Below are positions 45,311 to 57,812 of a stretch of 64,000 nucleotides of DNA, one piece after another. A program made the translations under genes and the position numbers. The stretch spans positions 33,126,001 to 33,190,000 of the forward strand of contig CM045733.1 of assembly GCA_024760905.1 (NCBI GenBank). Reading direction: 5' to 3'. Source of the stretch: Plotosus lineatus. Its lineage: Eukaryota > Chordata > Actinopteri > Siluriformes > Plotosidae. The notes beneath the pieces were generated by a model. That model had not been told where the DNA came from. It ran no database searches and saw only the letters and a program-made list of their open reading frames with translations. Every line of letters starts with the position of its first letter. The first letter of the stretch is position 1.

Positions 45311-45917
45311 ATATCATTTTCGCTAACGTGTGTTACATAAGAACAAACCAGAGCGCTGTTTGTGTTACAGTAGCAGTATTTCATTTGGTCTTCTGTCTGA
45401 TGAAGAACCTATTATCACGATAATGATGGTGGCTGGGCATGACTTTGGAAATGGAAAGAAGCAATTGGTGTAAATAGAATATTTGCATTTGGAGAAAGCA
45501 GCAGTGGTGCTATGTTGAAATCTTTCATTATAATTAACACAAAATTGCTTCTGAAGTGTAAATAATTGTTTTGTACCTGTTAATGATCGCATTTCTTGAT
45601 ATTCTGGGAGCCTCTGAGGATCTGTTCACAGAGCATGACTTCCATTTTACAAACTGAGATGTATGACTGTGTGTGAAAGCTCACACTTTCACTCAGTTCA
45701 GTGAAATCAGTCAGTGGGAGATAAGCTTCTCAGTGCTTGGTGTGTTTTTTAAATCCTGAACACCGTCCATGTTAAAGCTTTGAGTCTTATAAATATACTG
45801 CAATATCTTGCATATCCTCAATTCAAGCCATAACAATGTGGAAATGCAGTAAGTGCGGTTTAAAAATAGAATAGTACCCAACAAAACTTAATTTGCTAAG
45901 TTAGTGCCATGGCTATT

Positions 45918-46238
45918 CTTTCATTAATTTTCTGACCCGCTTAATCCTAATTGGAAGAAATAAAGCTCTGTGCGAGGGCTGGGTACACCCTGGACAGTTA
46001 GCTAGGCCATCGCAGGGCAGAAACACGCTGACAGCTATACAGCCTACTCTTGTCAAAAGTCAGTAATGGTTGTTTTACTTGAACCTCACACCATAGACAG
46101 TGAGAGACATGGCCAGCCTTTGATAACCCAGTTAGCTGCACTGGGGGGACAGTGACAACCCATTGAAAGTGGGGCTTGAACCCCCAAACTGAGGATCAGT
46201 GATCCAGCACCCTTTACCACCAAGCCACCACTGCTCGC
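45918..46238 (-). mobile_element. SINE-B, diverged
   Basis: Minus-strand copy from TTAATTTTCTGACCCGCTTA to CAAGCCACCACTGC. Confidence 0.8.
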
Positions 46239-46324
46239 CATCGCAGGTGCTAGCTATGGTTAATATTTTCCAATCAGCAACTATTTTAATCACAACTGAT
46301 GCAGTATGAGCTTTTGATTTCTGA

Positions 46325-46880
46325 AACAACCATGCCAGATGTATGAGATCATGGAAAAGATGTTACTGTTTCACAAGGGTCACATTATTCGCTGGAATTA
46401 GGTAAATAAAACAAGTAAGGAGCTTTAAAACTGTCCAATACATTATTAAAACCTGGAAGAATAGTGCTGAGACATCAGCTTGACTGTAGATTGGTCTCTG
46501 GAGCAGTGCAAAATGGTCATGTATTCTGATGAGCCCAGATTTACTCTATTCCAGAGAGCTGGGTTTGTCAGATAAAGAAGTGAGACGTATGATGTGATGA
46601 CTCCATAATGTCTAGTGGTTTGCTGTTCAAGTCTCAAGAGGCAGTTCTGATGTTGCTTCAGTAAATGGGATGCGCTTTCCAACCTACTGTTGCCAGAGCT
46701 ACTGAATACTGCAATTGGTGGGGTTCCTGGAGACATTCACATTCAACATTCTGGGCTGGAGCTAAATTTCGAGGATGGCCATCCCTGGATCAATTGACAG
46801 TTGTTTGAGATCTACGCAAGTTGTATATGGTTTTTCTTGCAGTGAAATTATTTTTTCAAATAAATTAGAGATCTTTTTCA
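46325..46880 (+). mobile_element. Decayed Tc1-like transposon relic
   Basis: Pieces such as HKGHIIRWN, VQYIIKTWKNS and EQCKMVMYSDEPRFTLFQ resemble the helix-turn-helix, linker and first catalytic D block of Tc1 transposases. Several stops and frame changes. Borders uncertain. Confidence 0.5.
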
Positions 46881-48211
46881 AATTCTGTTTTTAATCCCTG
46901 CAACAGGCTTGCTGAGTGATGCTGATTGGCCAGAATATTGCTGTGTTGCTCATTTCAAGCAACTTCTTTTGATTAGTTTTCTTTTCTCCTTTTTTTTTTT
47001 TTGCTAGCCCCCCACAAAACCTGGGCTGTATGCAAACACTTGAAATTTCTTCAGCTCACATGCAGGGTTGTTCACTCACCTTGACAAAAAGAATATTACA
47101 TTAGAATTGCTGACTATCTTTAATGGTTAAAGTAATTGAATTCCTAGGTGGAGTGTTTTTTGTTACATTGGTTATTTATGGTCAACGTTTTCTTCTGTTT
47201 GTTTTTAACTTATTATTTTGTCATCCCAGATTTTTGTAGCTATTTCTTTTCACCCCTGCAAAACCTCTTCCTTGTTCTTTTCTGCTTGTGATTTCCAGAG
47301 AGATATTGCTCTGCTGCCATATTGCTGTGCTACAAGGAATACAAGAGCAAGTGTGTGTTATAACTATACGTTCTAGTTGTTTTCATCAACACCTCAGTTG
47401 GGAACGCAATGCTGAAAAACCAAGTGGGAAATTGAAGGTTTTGAGGCTGAAAGTACTAAAATAGTTTGCTCATTTTGCACGGACACCAACTGATTGAGAG
47501 CTTCATCAGAGCATTGGATTTCATTAATTAAAATATCGTGAATATTTTAATGTACGTATATGATCAGCAGCCGTGCTGTAATAGAAGTGATATGAATAAT
47601 ATGATAAGCATTATTGTTGCTTTCTCTCATTTTTTTCATACTGCCAAATTTTAGATTTAGTTGTATAGTTAAGGGGTAAACCAGGTATAAAATGTCACAA
47701 AATTGTTTTTTTTTTTCAAAATTTTAGGTAATTGTACTTTCATATAGAGTGATTATATTTCTATAACATCTGATGTGATTTTAAACACATGTAAATAGTG
47801 TAAAAATCAAAATTATATATGCTATGTCATGATCAAATTTGTCAAATAATGTTGTCCTCAAATCTTGTAATTTCAATTTACTCTATCTCCATTTATATTT
47901 TTGGACAGTATGTAAATGATGGTGGTATCTATGCAATAAACCAATAACATTTGAAAAATCTTAAATATTTATGGAGCAAACCATACAGGTGTGGTTCTGA
48001 ATGACCACAAATATGGGGGAGGGGTTATAAGTGACATTGCACAGATTCTTTTATACATAAAATGTTATTTTGGTTCATTGCATAAAACTATTTTTATACT
48101 ATGCACAATGAAAAAATGAAGCATTTAACTTAATTAATTTTAAGTTTACAGCTGTTCCAATATTCAAAGTCTCTGAACAAGTTACACCTCTATATACAGG
48201 TGACATGCTGT
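46881..48211. other. No gene seen
   Basis: AT-rich, non-repetitive by eye, with several homopolymer T runs; no conserved reading frame. Confidence 0.4.
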
Positions 48212-48480
48212 ACAGTAGGCCCTCGTTATTTGCGAGGGTTTGGTTCCGGCCCCTCCCACGAATCAAGATAATCTGCGAGTTCTGTACCCGGTAGTAAAAC
48301 CCCATGTATCATATTACATGCCCGAATGATCAACCAGAAGTAAAATACTATATATCTATACATTCACTAAAATATGCTTCTTAAACACATTCTATAGACA
48401 GTCTTACTCATTAATACAGTATTAATGTATTACAATGTAGTAATGATTAAGAAAAACTTTTTAATTTTGTACTGTGATAT
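48212..48480. mobile_element. Tigger-like end fragment
   Basis: CAGTAGGCCCTCGTTATTTG, GCGAGGGTTTGG and a CTGCGAGTTCTG block look like the end of a Tigger-type element. Its other end was not located; a long (TA)n tract follows. Confidence 0.45.
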
Positions 48481-48509
48481 TTATTAATAAAATATATAAA
48501 TATTATACA

Positions 48510-48510
<1 letters not shown>

Positions 48511-48585
<75 letters not shown>
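48511..48585. repeat. (TA)n tract
   Basis: Pure TA of about 75 bp near the Tigger-like end at 48212. Confidence 0.95.
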
Positions 48586-48591
<6 letters not shown>

Positions 48592-48841
48592 GTATTTTTT
48601 TTTTTCATTTTGTATGTATATATTATCCAGTGAAGCTCTATGATGCCACTCAAACGACGGCTAAGCGCCAGAAAAAGGTAATGACATGTCTCTTCTGACG
48701 AAATAAGACTTTCTCCTGAAGTAACGACAGTTTCCTCTGAAGTGCCCGAAGAGGAATAATCATCTGAACTGTTGTAAAGCTGTAGTATTAAAGTATTTTT
48801 CAATTATTATTCCATTACAGTACCTAAGTTAGTGTTTAGAA

Positions 48842-48842
<1 letters not shown>

Positions 48843-48890
<48 letters not shown>
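48843..48890. repeat. (TG)n microsatellite
   Basis: About 23 units. Confidence 0.95.
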
Positions 48891-48891
<1 letters not shown>

Positions 48892-49784
48892 TGTTTTATC
48901 CCCGCTCCGGTTGAGGGGCGTGGCTGAGCTGCTTTGGCTGAATGCAGTTCACACCTGAATTAAGTCCTCTCATCTACTCCCTATAAACACAAACCGCACG
49001 TTCACTTCAATTAAAGCGCGCTGCTTAAGCCCTTCTCCTTTGAATGTGAGGCGTTTGTCGCAAGTGACACACAGAGCTGGTGAGACGAAGCGCGGCTTAT
49101 CCAGACTTCTGATCTTTCAAGTGAGCAAGTGCGATGAAAGAAACACAGGCACAATGCAAGACTGTACACTGAATCTGACAATGCAAACTCAATCCATGAA
49201 CAAACACAAAACACCAATGTGATTTTCTGCATTATATTCCTCCTCTAACTAGGTTATGTTTTTGTCAGCATGAGTTTCATTGTTTTGTCTGTATTTCTTT
49301 TTCTTTTTGCAGCTTTATGCAAAACGTTATAAGCAAGTTTTAATTATTTATGGAAAGGGGTGGAGTGCGAACAAAGTAACAACTGGACAGTGTAGATCTG
49401 GCTGAAACTCTGGATCCAGGAATTTCAGAACTATCTTTTATCATTTTCAGACAGTTGTAAATGCAGGTCAGGCAGGGAGTTTCGTGTGCCCCCCCTCCCC
49501 CATTTATTGGCAGGGGTTTGTACTCTGATAGTGTTCATTAATAGTCTATGCTTTTTTTTTTGCTTGCATTTTCATATCAGGTTGGTTTTTCCGACCTTAA
49601 AACAAAACTTAAGATCCCTGGAGAGTCTTACCGTAAAACAGCACATACAGTAATTCAGAGAATGTGGAGCCTAATTCTGTTTAGTGCCAAATAAAGTTAT
49701 TTATTATCATTAAGCACTGTAGCCTGGTCAAGATTGTGGGAGATTTGGAGCCAATCACAGGAGCACAGGGAATAACACTAGTTT
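48891..49784. other. No gene seen
   Basis: 48890-49130 is less AT-rich (CCCCGCTCCGGTTGAGGGG, GACGAAGCGCGGC) but holds no supportable exon. The rest is AT-rich with an AATAAAG near 49690. Confidence 0.35.
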
Positions 49785-50035
49785 ATGTGAGGACAGGGTG
49801 AGGGCAAAGTAACCTTGGACATCTTGGCAGGCCATTGCAGGATAGAAACACACCGATGGCTATGCAGTCTACTCTTGACGAAAGTCAGCAATGGTTGTTT
49901 TACGTGCAGAAACGTGATCAGCCTTTGATAACCCTGTTAGCTGCACTGAGAGAGCAGTGACAACCTGTTTATAGTTGAACCCCCAACCATGGAATTAGTA
50001 ATCCAGCACCTTACCACCGGGCCACTACCGCCCTG
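49785..50035 (-). mobile_element. SINE-B, tail-truncated and diverged
   Basis: GGACAGGGTGAGGGCAAAGT through CTTACCACCGGGCCACTACC; the tail is replaced by unrelated sequence. Confidence 0.7.
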
Positions 50036-50839
50036 ACCTTTTCTGATTTGTGTATACAGATAGTTTCACAATCAGGGAAAGTCCTGTCCTGGATTTTGCA
50101 TTGATTTATAAGCCTTTTATCAAATTTGATGGTTATTCCAAGTTCTGTGTGTATATTTGTCACAGGTCGATGTACAGGTACCTGGACAAGAGAAAAAAAC
50201 CCATAATTGGACACTAACTGGTGTTTTTACACCTTTTTGACCAGTTTTTCATATTTTATTCAGTAAAAGTACAAAAATAATACTTAATATCTCAAACAGT
50301 TTATTACAGTCATAAATTTAAAACAATATCTAGCATGTTGTCAGTCTGGCAAAAAAAAAGAAATTCGCACAACCCTAAAAATCATGGTGGATGATACAAA
50401 TATGCATGTCAATTCCTTTGAGCACAAATTTTTACTTCAATTCATATCTGAGCATATCTGTCACTATTTAATCGAATAATGACTCAGCTTTGTATTATAT
50501 TTAGCAGCAACCTGTTAAGAAATGGTTGAATGTAGTTTACAAGTAATAATACTGGGCAGATTCGAAGTAAAACATGTTTTTTAAAACCTCTAATGTTTTG
50601 CAAACAATGTCCACTCCAACACATGAACATTCCATCCAGAACAAGATCCTTAAATCAATGTTCTCTGGACAGCCTCAAAATACGCCTCTACCTTGAGGAG
50701 AAAATTGTTATTGAAGATAAATGAATGAAGGTTGGTACCACTTGTATCAAAACCAATTTCTGTCTGTTTTTGTTGTTGTTGTTGAATTTGTGAACATTAT
50801 GCCAACTATTGATATTTGAATGAATGAACTAAAACTGCA
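50036..50839. other. No gene seen
   Basis: AT-rich sequence; no repeat recognised. Confidence 0.4.
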
Positions 50840-51256
50840 TTAAAGATTTGTAATTTTGTCCAGGCTTTGATTCACTCTGCGCCAAAGGAAAACATGAGCA
50901 CAGACCTTTGTGTCACAGAAGTCATTTAACCCATGTCGGAAATGCAGAAGGGAAATGAGGCAAACTGGCCGTGTGCATTGTTGGCAAGCTTGTAGAAAGT
51001 GCTTGTGGGTGAACACAAGTTTGGCATGAGCCAGGCTTTCAATTGTGGACTGGAAGGCGATTGACTTGCCAAGTTGCTGACAGAGAAATTGGTTGATGCA
51101 TGGTGGCGCCAACTTTTCATCCCATATGCCGGCCTCAGATGAGTACTCAGCCGTGGATGCTTGGTGAAATGATCCTCCAGCTGTTATACTTTGGACTTGT
51201 CTCAAAATAGTGGGTTTGTGGGTACTTGTTTGTTTTATTTCACAAATATCCAGCAT
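50840..51256 (-). CDS. Unrecognised 138-codon open frame
   Basis: Begins MLDICEIKQTSTHKPT and has no low-complexity bias; contains CQQCTRPVCLISLLHFRHG. Base composition is less AT-rich than the surroundings. No family recognised, no splice sites or neighbours to support it; may be part of a mobile element. Confidence 0.2.
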   Translation of the reverse strand: MLDICEIKQTSTHKPTILRQVQSITAGGSFHQASTAEYSSEAGIWDEKLAPPCINQFLCQQLGKSIAFQSTIESLAHAKLVFTHKHFLQACQQCTRPVCLISLLHFRHGLNDFCDTKVCAHVFLWRRVNQSLDKITNL

Positions 51257-51627
51257 CCTTCTGGGGTGAGAGGCTTTGGGATGTGCAAACGAAATGGTGA
51301 GGTTGTCTTCATCAGAAATGGAAATATATAATGATACAGTATTGGCAAAAATGTGTCCACCTACTATCAGTTGTTTTTAGCTGTACTTACAGAAATTTAC
51401 TGTATTTTTCTCGGAGCATGGAAGCGAGTTCACCTTCTCTTTGTAATTGATGACCTGGACGGAAGCAGTACTTTCGTGAGAGAATAACACTTTGGAGATA
51501 TTAAGGATCAAAGTTTTGAAAACATGCTGTGGATATTTTTTTGAAAAATAACATTCAGTGGCTCCTGCTGCGTGTCCTAGGGGTTACACAAAGTAGACAG
51601 GCATGTTTTTGCGTAAAAGTACTGCTT

Positions 51628-51685
<58 letters not shown>

Positions 51686-51782
51686 GATTTTCTGAGTAGA
51701 TCCTTCCGTAGGAGAGTGCTCAATACTTTTCGGTAGAGCAAATAACAAAAATAAAAGGACAGGACAAAGACTTTCTATTGAA

Positions 51783-51856
51783 ACTCCATTTATCACTACA
51801 GATCTGTTTCGAGGGGTGGTGAAACCATCCTCTCTCTTCAGGTGATTATAGAAGAA
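51783..51856 (-). ncRNA. Hammerhead ribozyme motif (antisense arm)
   Basis: Identical sequence on the minus strand: core CTGAAGA is the complement of 51835-51841, GAAA the complement of 51807-51810, stem I GTGAT/ATCAC at 51842-51846 and 51792-51796, cleavage predicted between 51797 and 51796. Transcripts crossing both arms would hold one sense and one antisense copy and could fold instead into a long hairpin. Confidence 0.8.
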
Positions 51857-51894
51857 TGTCTTCATATATTGTATATAATGTCTTCAATATAGAA

Positions 51895-51968
51895 TTCTTC
51901 TATAATCACCTGAAGAGAGAGGATGGTTTCACCACCCCTCGAAACAGATCTGTAGTGATAAATGGAGT
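51895..51968 (+). ncRNA. Hammerhead ribozyme motif (sense arm)
   Basis: Core CTGAAGA at 51910-51916 fits CUGANGA; GAAA at 51941-51944; predicted cleavage after GTA at 51954. Stem I: ATCAC 51905-51909 with GTGAT 51955-51959, plus an outer helix CTTC/GGAG across an internal loop. Stem II: GAG, GG and GGT paired with ACC, CC and CTC, loop TTC, closed by G-C next to the core. Stem III: ACAG with CTGT, two-base loop, as short as in Penelope and retrozyme hammerheads. All invariant core bases are present. Activity is inferred, not shown. Confidence 0.8.
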
Positions 51969-52005
51969 TTCAATAGAAAGTCTTTGTCCTGTCCTTTTAT
52001 TTTTG

Positions 52006-52075
<70 letters not shown>

Positions 52076-52387
52076 CAAGAAAATCAGTTTGGGACTTTGG
52101 TATTTCTTGCCATAAAATGCATGCACTTCGGTACCTTTACCACATGAATTCTGTTTCACTCTGTTTCTGATTGCCGAACAGTCATTGTTACTCTGCTCTC
52201 TTGCATTTTATTATTTGATTAGTTACGTTGTACAAACAAATTACCCGACTAGGTTACTTTTACCCGCAAATCCCTTATTGGCGCATTTTTATTTCCGAAA
52301 CTTCTGCAAAGACTTGAGTATTTCTTGCACAAAAAATTCAGGAGATTCAGGGGAGGCCGCATATCAGTATTGAAGATTTTTGGCTTT

Positions 52388-52732
52388 AGAACAGTGATGG
52401 CCTGGTGGTAAAAGGTGCTGGATCACTGATCCTAAGGTTGGGGGTTCGAGTCCCACTCTCCACAAGGTTGTCACTGTACCCCCAGTGCAGCTAACTTGGT
52501 TATCAAAGGCGGGCCATGTCTCTCACTGTCTATGGTGTGAGGCACGTAAAGGAACCATTGCTGACTTTCGTAAAGAGGAGCCGCAAAGCCGTCAGCGTGT
52601 TTCTGTTCTCGCTAAAGGGTTGTGTCGGGAAGGGCATCTGATGTAAAAACCTATGCCAAATCAAACATGCGATGATTTGCTGTGGCGTCCCCTGAAAAAA
52701 ACTAGAGAGAGCTGAAAGGAAAAGAAGAAGCT
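52388..52732 (+). mobile_element. SINE-A
   Basis: AACAGTGATGGCCTGGTGG to GCTGAAAGGAAAAGAAGAAG; the tail end is close to the RTE LINE tail. Possible duplication GCTTTAGA / GCTTTAAA. Confidence 0.83.
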
Positions 52733-53029
52733 TTAAATGATACACATGACACTTTAGTTTATGGTTCCAGTGTCAGCTCATTTTTTTTTTTTGGAAAATG
52801 TGACGTAAGGACTTCTTGCACCTCGATCTTTAATTCTGGTATGTCCAAAATAATGGACATAAAACTTTACAATACTAGACTTCATGTCTCTCTCTACCTC
52901 TATGTCATGACGTCCTGTCTGTGACCTCAGCACCAACAGACAATCCTAAACATTCTGTGTAGATCACACTCTGTATGGGTCCTTCTTCAAATATTGCTTC
53001 TTATGTTCATGTTATATTTTTCTGAAAGG

Positions 53030-53482
53030 AAAAGTGTACAAGACGGTGATGAGGCCAGCGATGTTGTATGGTTTAGAAACAGGGACACTGAGGAAAAGAC
53101 AGGAGACAGAGTTGGAGGTAGCAGAGATGAAAATGTTGAGGTTCTCTTTGGGAGTAACGAGGATGGATAGGATCAGAAATGAGCACATCAGAGGGACAGC
53201 ACATGTGAGATATTTTGGAAACAAAGTCAGAGAGGCTAGATTGAGATGGTTTGGACATGTACAGAGGAGGGATAGTGAGTATATTGGTAGTAGGATGCTG
53301 AGGTTGGAACTACCAGGCAGAAGGCCCAGAGGAAGACCAAAGAAGAGATTTATGGATGTGGTGAAGGAGGATATGAAGGTAGTTGGTGTAAGAGAAGAAG
53401 AAGCAGAGGACAGGGTGAGATGGAGGCAGATGATTCGCTGTGACGACCCCTGAAGGGAACAGCCGAAAGCAAAAGAAGATGT
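53030..53482 (+). mobile_element. RTE-type LINE, 3' fragment
   Basis: KVYKTVMRPAMLYGLET, MLRFSLGVTRMDRIRNEH, RWFGHVQRRDSEYIGSR and GRPKKRFMDVVKEDMK end at a TGA (53451-53453). About 95 percent like the same part of 28815-29935 by eye. 3' tail GATTCGCTGTGACGACCCCT, GAAGGGAACAGCCGAAAG. Confidence 0.88.
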
Positions 53483-53567
53483 GTGTGTGTTATATTTTTC
53501 GACTGTGCTGTTCATAAAAAATCAAGCCAGTGAGAAAAAGGATTAAAAGCTCTACTACAATACTGTA

Positions 53568-54230
53568 TCTCAATCATTTATTGATTCTTTTGCCGAATCA
53601 CTGCCTATCTTAGCCGGTTTTGGATTTAAATAAGCAGGATGTACACCCTGGATAGCTCATCAGACTATAGCAGGGCCAATGCAAACACAACCTTGGGCAC
53701 TTTAAAACAGCCAGTTCACGTACTGTATTGTGCATCCCTCCTTCCTCCCAAGTTTCTCCTTAATTTAGTTATATCTAATTCCCACCCATCAGGTATCGCC
53801 TTCACTATCACATGACCACCACCGATCAGGGAAGGGCGAGAGCATGCACGTGCCCCCTCCATGACATGCAATGCTAGTCACCTGCCTCTTTTCGAACTGC
53901 GATGCATGCGCATTTAGGGATGATCTACCTAACTCGGACGAAAAACGCTATCCACCCCCTCGTACGAATGAGCTCACAGACACCTGGAAATGGACAGCTG
54001 TGGCATTAAACCGGATTCAAACTTGCGGTCTCTGGGTTTCAAACTACGCACCTTGTCAATGTGGTACTCGGGACCCTATGCATCTCTTTTGACTGTGGAA
54101 AGAAACTGGAGTACCCAGAGGAGGCCAAGGCGAGCACAGAAAGAACAGGCAAACTCCACACGGTAACGCTTTTCTGAGCCCAGCACTCAAATCCGGGAAC
54201 TTCATGCTGGTGTGATGGACGTTCTCACAA
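53568..54230 (-). mobile_element. Fragments of the common fish SINE
   Basis: 53630-53690 (AGGATGTACACCCTGGATAG) and 54095-54170 (AACTGGAGTACCCAGAGGAG, GAACAGGCAAACTCCACAC) are minus-strand pieces of that family, separated by sequence I do not recognise. Confidence 0.4.
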
Positions 54231-54749
54231 CGACGTCACTGCAGCAATGCATCTGTTTTCAAAACTCTACACAGGTACCTTTCAATTAAAGAGCTACTTA
54301 CTCTCTCCAGTAATATATCTGCAGTGACTGTGTGTGAGCCAAACCACTTATTCTTGACTCTTACTCAGCATCTTCATGCCCTTTCTCTGGACTCAATAAA
54401 GCAAAGTTGCCAATTAATCCTGTGCAAAAAAAATAATAAAAAACCCGGTTATCTTTACACTCGCTTTAACTCGGTATCCGGTGCAAGTTTGAAGGCTGAT
54501 GGCTGCTTTAATAACCCCTTTTATAAATGGCAGTGCAAGAGACTGAGATTCTTTCTGATTTATTGTTATTAATTGTTGGCATTGCTTTGGCATCTCGTGC
54601 TGTGCTTTAGGAACGCTTGTTGTAGCTGTGAGACAGGCTTTTCTGTTTCAAAGACTAGAACCAGCATCATCCTTCTACAACCTGTACGGAATAGGAAATT
54701 AACAGTGAAGGTTCAAGAGAACTGTACTTTTGATAATTTAATTCCTATA

Positions 54750-54850
54750 GAGCAGGAGTAGCGACCTGTCAGAGACCAAGAGCCACATTTTATACAGTGT
54801 TACCACGAAGAGCCACATCATACACCTGGCACACATGAACATCACCCATC

Positions 54851-54911
<61 letters not shown>

Positions 54912-55757
54912 CTCTCACACACACACACACACCTCTGCTCAGCCAGATTTATTTTAAATTCACACATCAGCATTCTCATAAAATTCTCACATCGTTGAAG
55001 GTAAGAGCGCAACCGATTCAATAGCTGTGTTAATGTCCGATATTCTGTGTTCAACGATGTGGCGGGACAGTTGGACGTCCGATACCATGCGTTTTAGTTT
55101 GTCATTTTCAGGAGACAAGAGTTCAACAACATCACTGAGGCATTTTTTAACGAACCTTCCTTCATTGGATGACTTTTTTGGCCCGTGCAATGTTCCAAGC
55201 CAATTGATATGATGCACGCATGACGTCTCTCTGAGCGCTTCGTAAATTTTTGGAAAAACTGTATCTGCTTTTCTGGCTGACTTTTCAAAGTAAAGTTTCT
55301 CTTTAGGAAATTCCTGGTCGAAGTTAGCATGCAGTGAGCTGAAGTGTCGCTGAAGATTTGAAGTTTTGAAATGCGCTAATGATGCCTGGCATATAAGGCA
55401 GAATGGCTTTCCATTACATTTCCGAACAACAACAAAACTCCCACTCTGTTAAAAAAGTCCTGCGTTCATCTTCATATATTTTTTTTTTTTTTACTGTGCA
55501 TTTTTTCTCAGCCATAAAGAACTAATTTGACACAAATTGTTTACTGAAATGATCTCGCCCATACTGGGAAGCTTTGTATTATTTTCATCTCATGCACAAG
55601 CGCATTTAACGAAAATACCATATTGAACTCAAGAGAAGCAAACACGTACATTAAAAAAACACAAACTTTGATATGAATGTAAGCGCCGCATGAAACCGCT
55701 GACATTGACGTTGACGCCGCTTGACGTTCGAGAGCCACGGGTTGGCCGATTTCCATG
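54750..55757 (-). mobile_element. hAT element relic with partial transposase
   Basis: The two ends carry AGAGCCAC-type inverted motifs (about 54770 and 55730), usual for a fish hAT family. The minus strand reads QFCVVVRKCNGKPFC-like zinc-finger start near 55440, then KEKLYFESARKADTVF, FVKKCLSDVVELLSPENDK and IVEHRISDINTAIESV, as in hAT transposases related to GTF2IRD2/EPM2AIP1-type proteins. One or more frameshifts; the C-terminal half is lost at a (TC)n tract. Confidence 0.7.
54853..54931. repeat. (CT)n(AC)n microsatellite
   Basis: CT run followed by a short AC run, inside the hAT relic. Confidence 0.94.
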
Positions 55758-56091
55758 GTTTTCGCTCATGTGGTTTTAGCCCAGGTGGTTTTAGCTCGTT
55801 TTTTTTTTTTTTTTTTGCTTAGATGGTTTTTGCCCAAATGGTGAGTGCATGTTTTTTGCCCAACTTAAATTTTTTAAAAACTTTTTATTGAATTCACGTG
55901 TTAATAGTTATTTACAGATTTTTGAAACTTCCCTTAATGACAAAGGAAACACTGTATGCCACCAAAGTAACACATACTCCATAACCCTCATCCTAACCCT
56001 ACTTCTTATCCTAAATAAACTTTGTATATATGTGTATATATGTTTACGTTACTTATACTTTTCCCACCATATAAAAAAATATATATATATA

Positions 56092-56504
<413 letters not shown>

Positions 56505-56903
56505 TTGGGCGAAAAACGTCCCTACAATTTGGGTGAAAACCAGAAGCATCGCGTTGGCCGCTCTTGATATAGATGTCGTGGATTTACAACATTTTTTAAG
56601 ATGTGCCTACTGGTTGGTTATTTATTTCTGCAAATCTGCTGTGTAAATGTCCATTGTAGAAAGAACTAAATATTGAGGGCTTATAAATCACCTATGTCTT
56701 GGACAAAAAAAGTATTGGGGTCTTTTATTATTTATTTAGTCCATATCCAAACTTTTAATTCCATTTTTATTTATTTGGCAATTTTCACACGTGGGTCTTA
56801 CATCCTCGATATATACAGTAACCCCACCAAAATAAAAGTTATAATGTTTTGTTGGACCACAATTATCCTTGATTACAGCACATTATCATCAATGTTGCTT
56901 TAG

Positions 56904-57244
56904 GGCAGTGGTGGTCTAGTGGTATAGGGCGCAGGATCGCTGATCCTAAGGTTGGGAATTCGAGTCCCAACAAGGTTGTCACTGTCCCCTCAGTGTGGCT
57001 AACTGGGTTATCAAAGACGGGCCATGTCTCTCACTGTCTATGGTGAGATGCATGTAAAAAAAAAACATTGCTGACTTTCGTAAAGAGTAGGCGTCAGTGT
57101 GTTTCTGTCCCTTGCTAAAAGGTTTTTGACAGGAAGGGCAGCCGACGTAAAAACCTATGCCAAATCAAACTTGCGAATCATATGACTCGCTGTGGCGACT
57201 CCCGAGAAAAGGGAAAAAGTCGAAAAGAAGAAAGAAATCATTAG
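56904..57244 (+). mobile_element. SINE-A
   Basis: Duplication TGTTGCTTTAG (56893-56903, 57245-57255). Full copy with small losses. Confidence 0.87.
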
Positions 57245-57283
57245 TGTTGCTTTAGTTGGTCAGGTCATGACTGCAGCAACATT

Positions 57284-57430
57284 CATTCTGAACCATTTAA
57301 TCCTAATAAGGGTCATGGGGAGGCTGTCGTCCATCTCAGCCGACTCTGGATGAGGGCAGAATACACCCTGGACCATTGCAGGGCAGAAACATGCGAACAA
57401 ATTTGCAGCCTACTCTTGATGAAAGCCAGT

Positions 57431-57461
<31 letters not shown>

Positions 57462-57812
57462 CCTCCCCCCCAGTGCAGCTAACTGGGTTATCAAAGGCGG
57501 GCCATGTCTGTCACTGTCTATGGTGAGAGGCATGTAAAAGAACCATTGCTGACTTTCGTAAAGTGTAGGCTGCAAAGTGGTCAGCGTGTTTCTGTCCCTT
57601 GCTAAAAAGGGTTGTGACAAGAAGGGCATCCGACGTAAAAAAAACCTCTGCCAAATCAAACGTGCGAATCAGTTGATTCGCTGTGGCGACTCCCGAGTAA
57701 AAGGGAAAAAGCCGAAAGGAAGACAGATATACATATATACCTCCCACCATAGGCCCCGGCCTTTGATTTAACTGCACTGGGGGCACAGCAGTAACGGCCC
57801 GTTGATAGTGAG
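57284..57812 (-). mobile_element. SINE-B split by a nested SINE-A
   Basis: Tail and body at 57284-57454, rest of body at 57746-57812 (GGCCTTTGATTTAACTGC, head lost). The gap is the SINE-A at 57468-57732. Confidence 0.7.
57468..57732 (+). mobile_element. SINE-A, 5'-truncated, nested in SINE-B
   Basis: Starts in the body (CCCAGTGCAGCTAACTGGG), ends with a full RTE-like tail. ATATATACCTCCC on both sides (57455-57467, 57733-57745). Confidence 0.8.

Larger units (their letters stand above)
51744..52007. repeat. Perfect 114-bp inverted repeat, Penelope-type, between (TA)n tracts
   Basis: Arms 51744-51857 and 51894-52007 are exact reverse complements by eye, with a 36-bp AT-rich spacer. (TA)n tracts flank both sides (51634-51681 and 52009-52070). 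Each arm contains a hammerhead ribozyme fold. Penelope-like retroelements are known to carry such ribozymes in their terminal repeats, so the arms are probably pseudo-LTR pieces of one or two Penelope-like copies. No reverse transcriptase or GIY-YIG coding region was found next to it. Confidence 0.85.

Noticed and set aside
53012..53515. 167-codon minus-strand frame
   Set aside because: Antisense shadow of the RTE fragment at 53030-53482.
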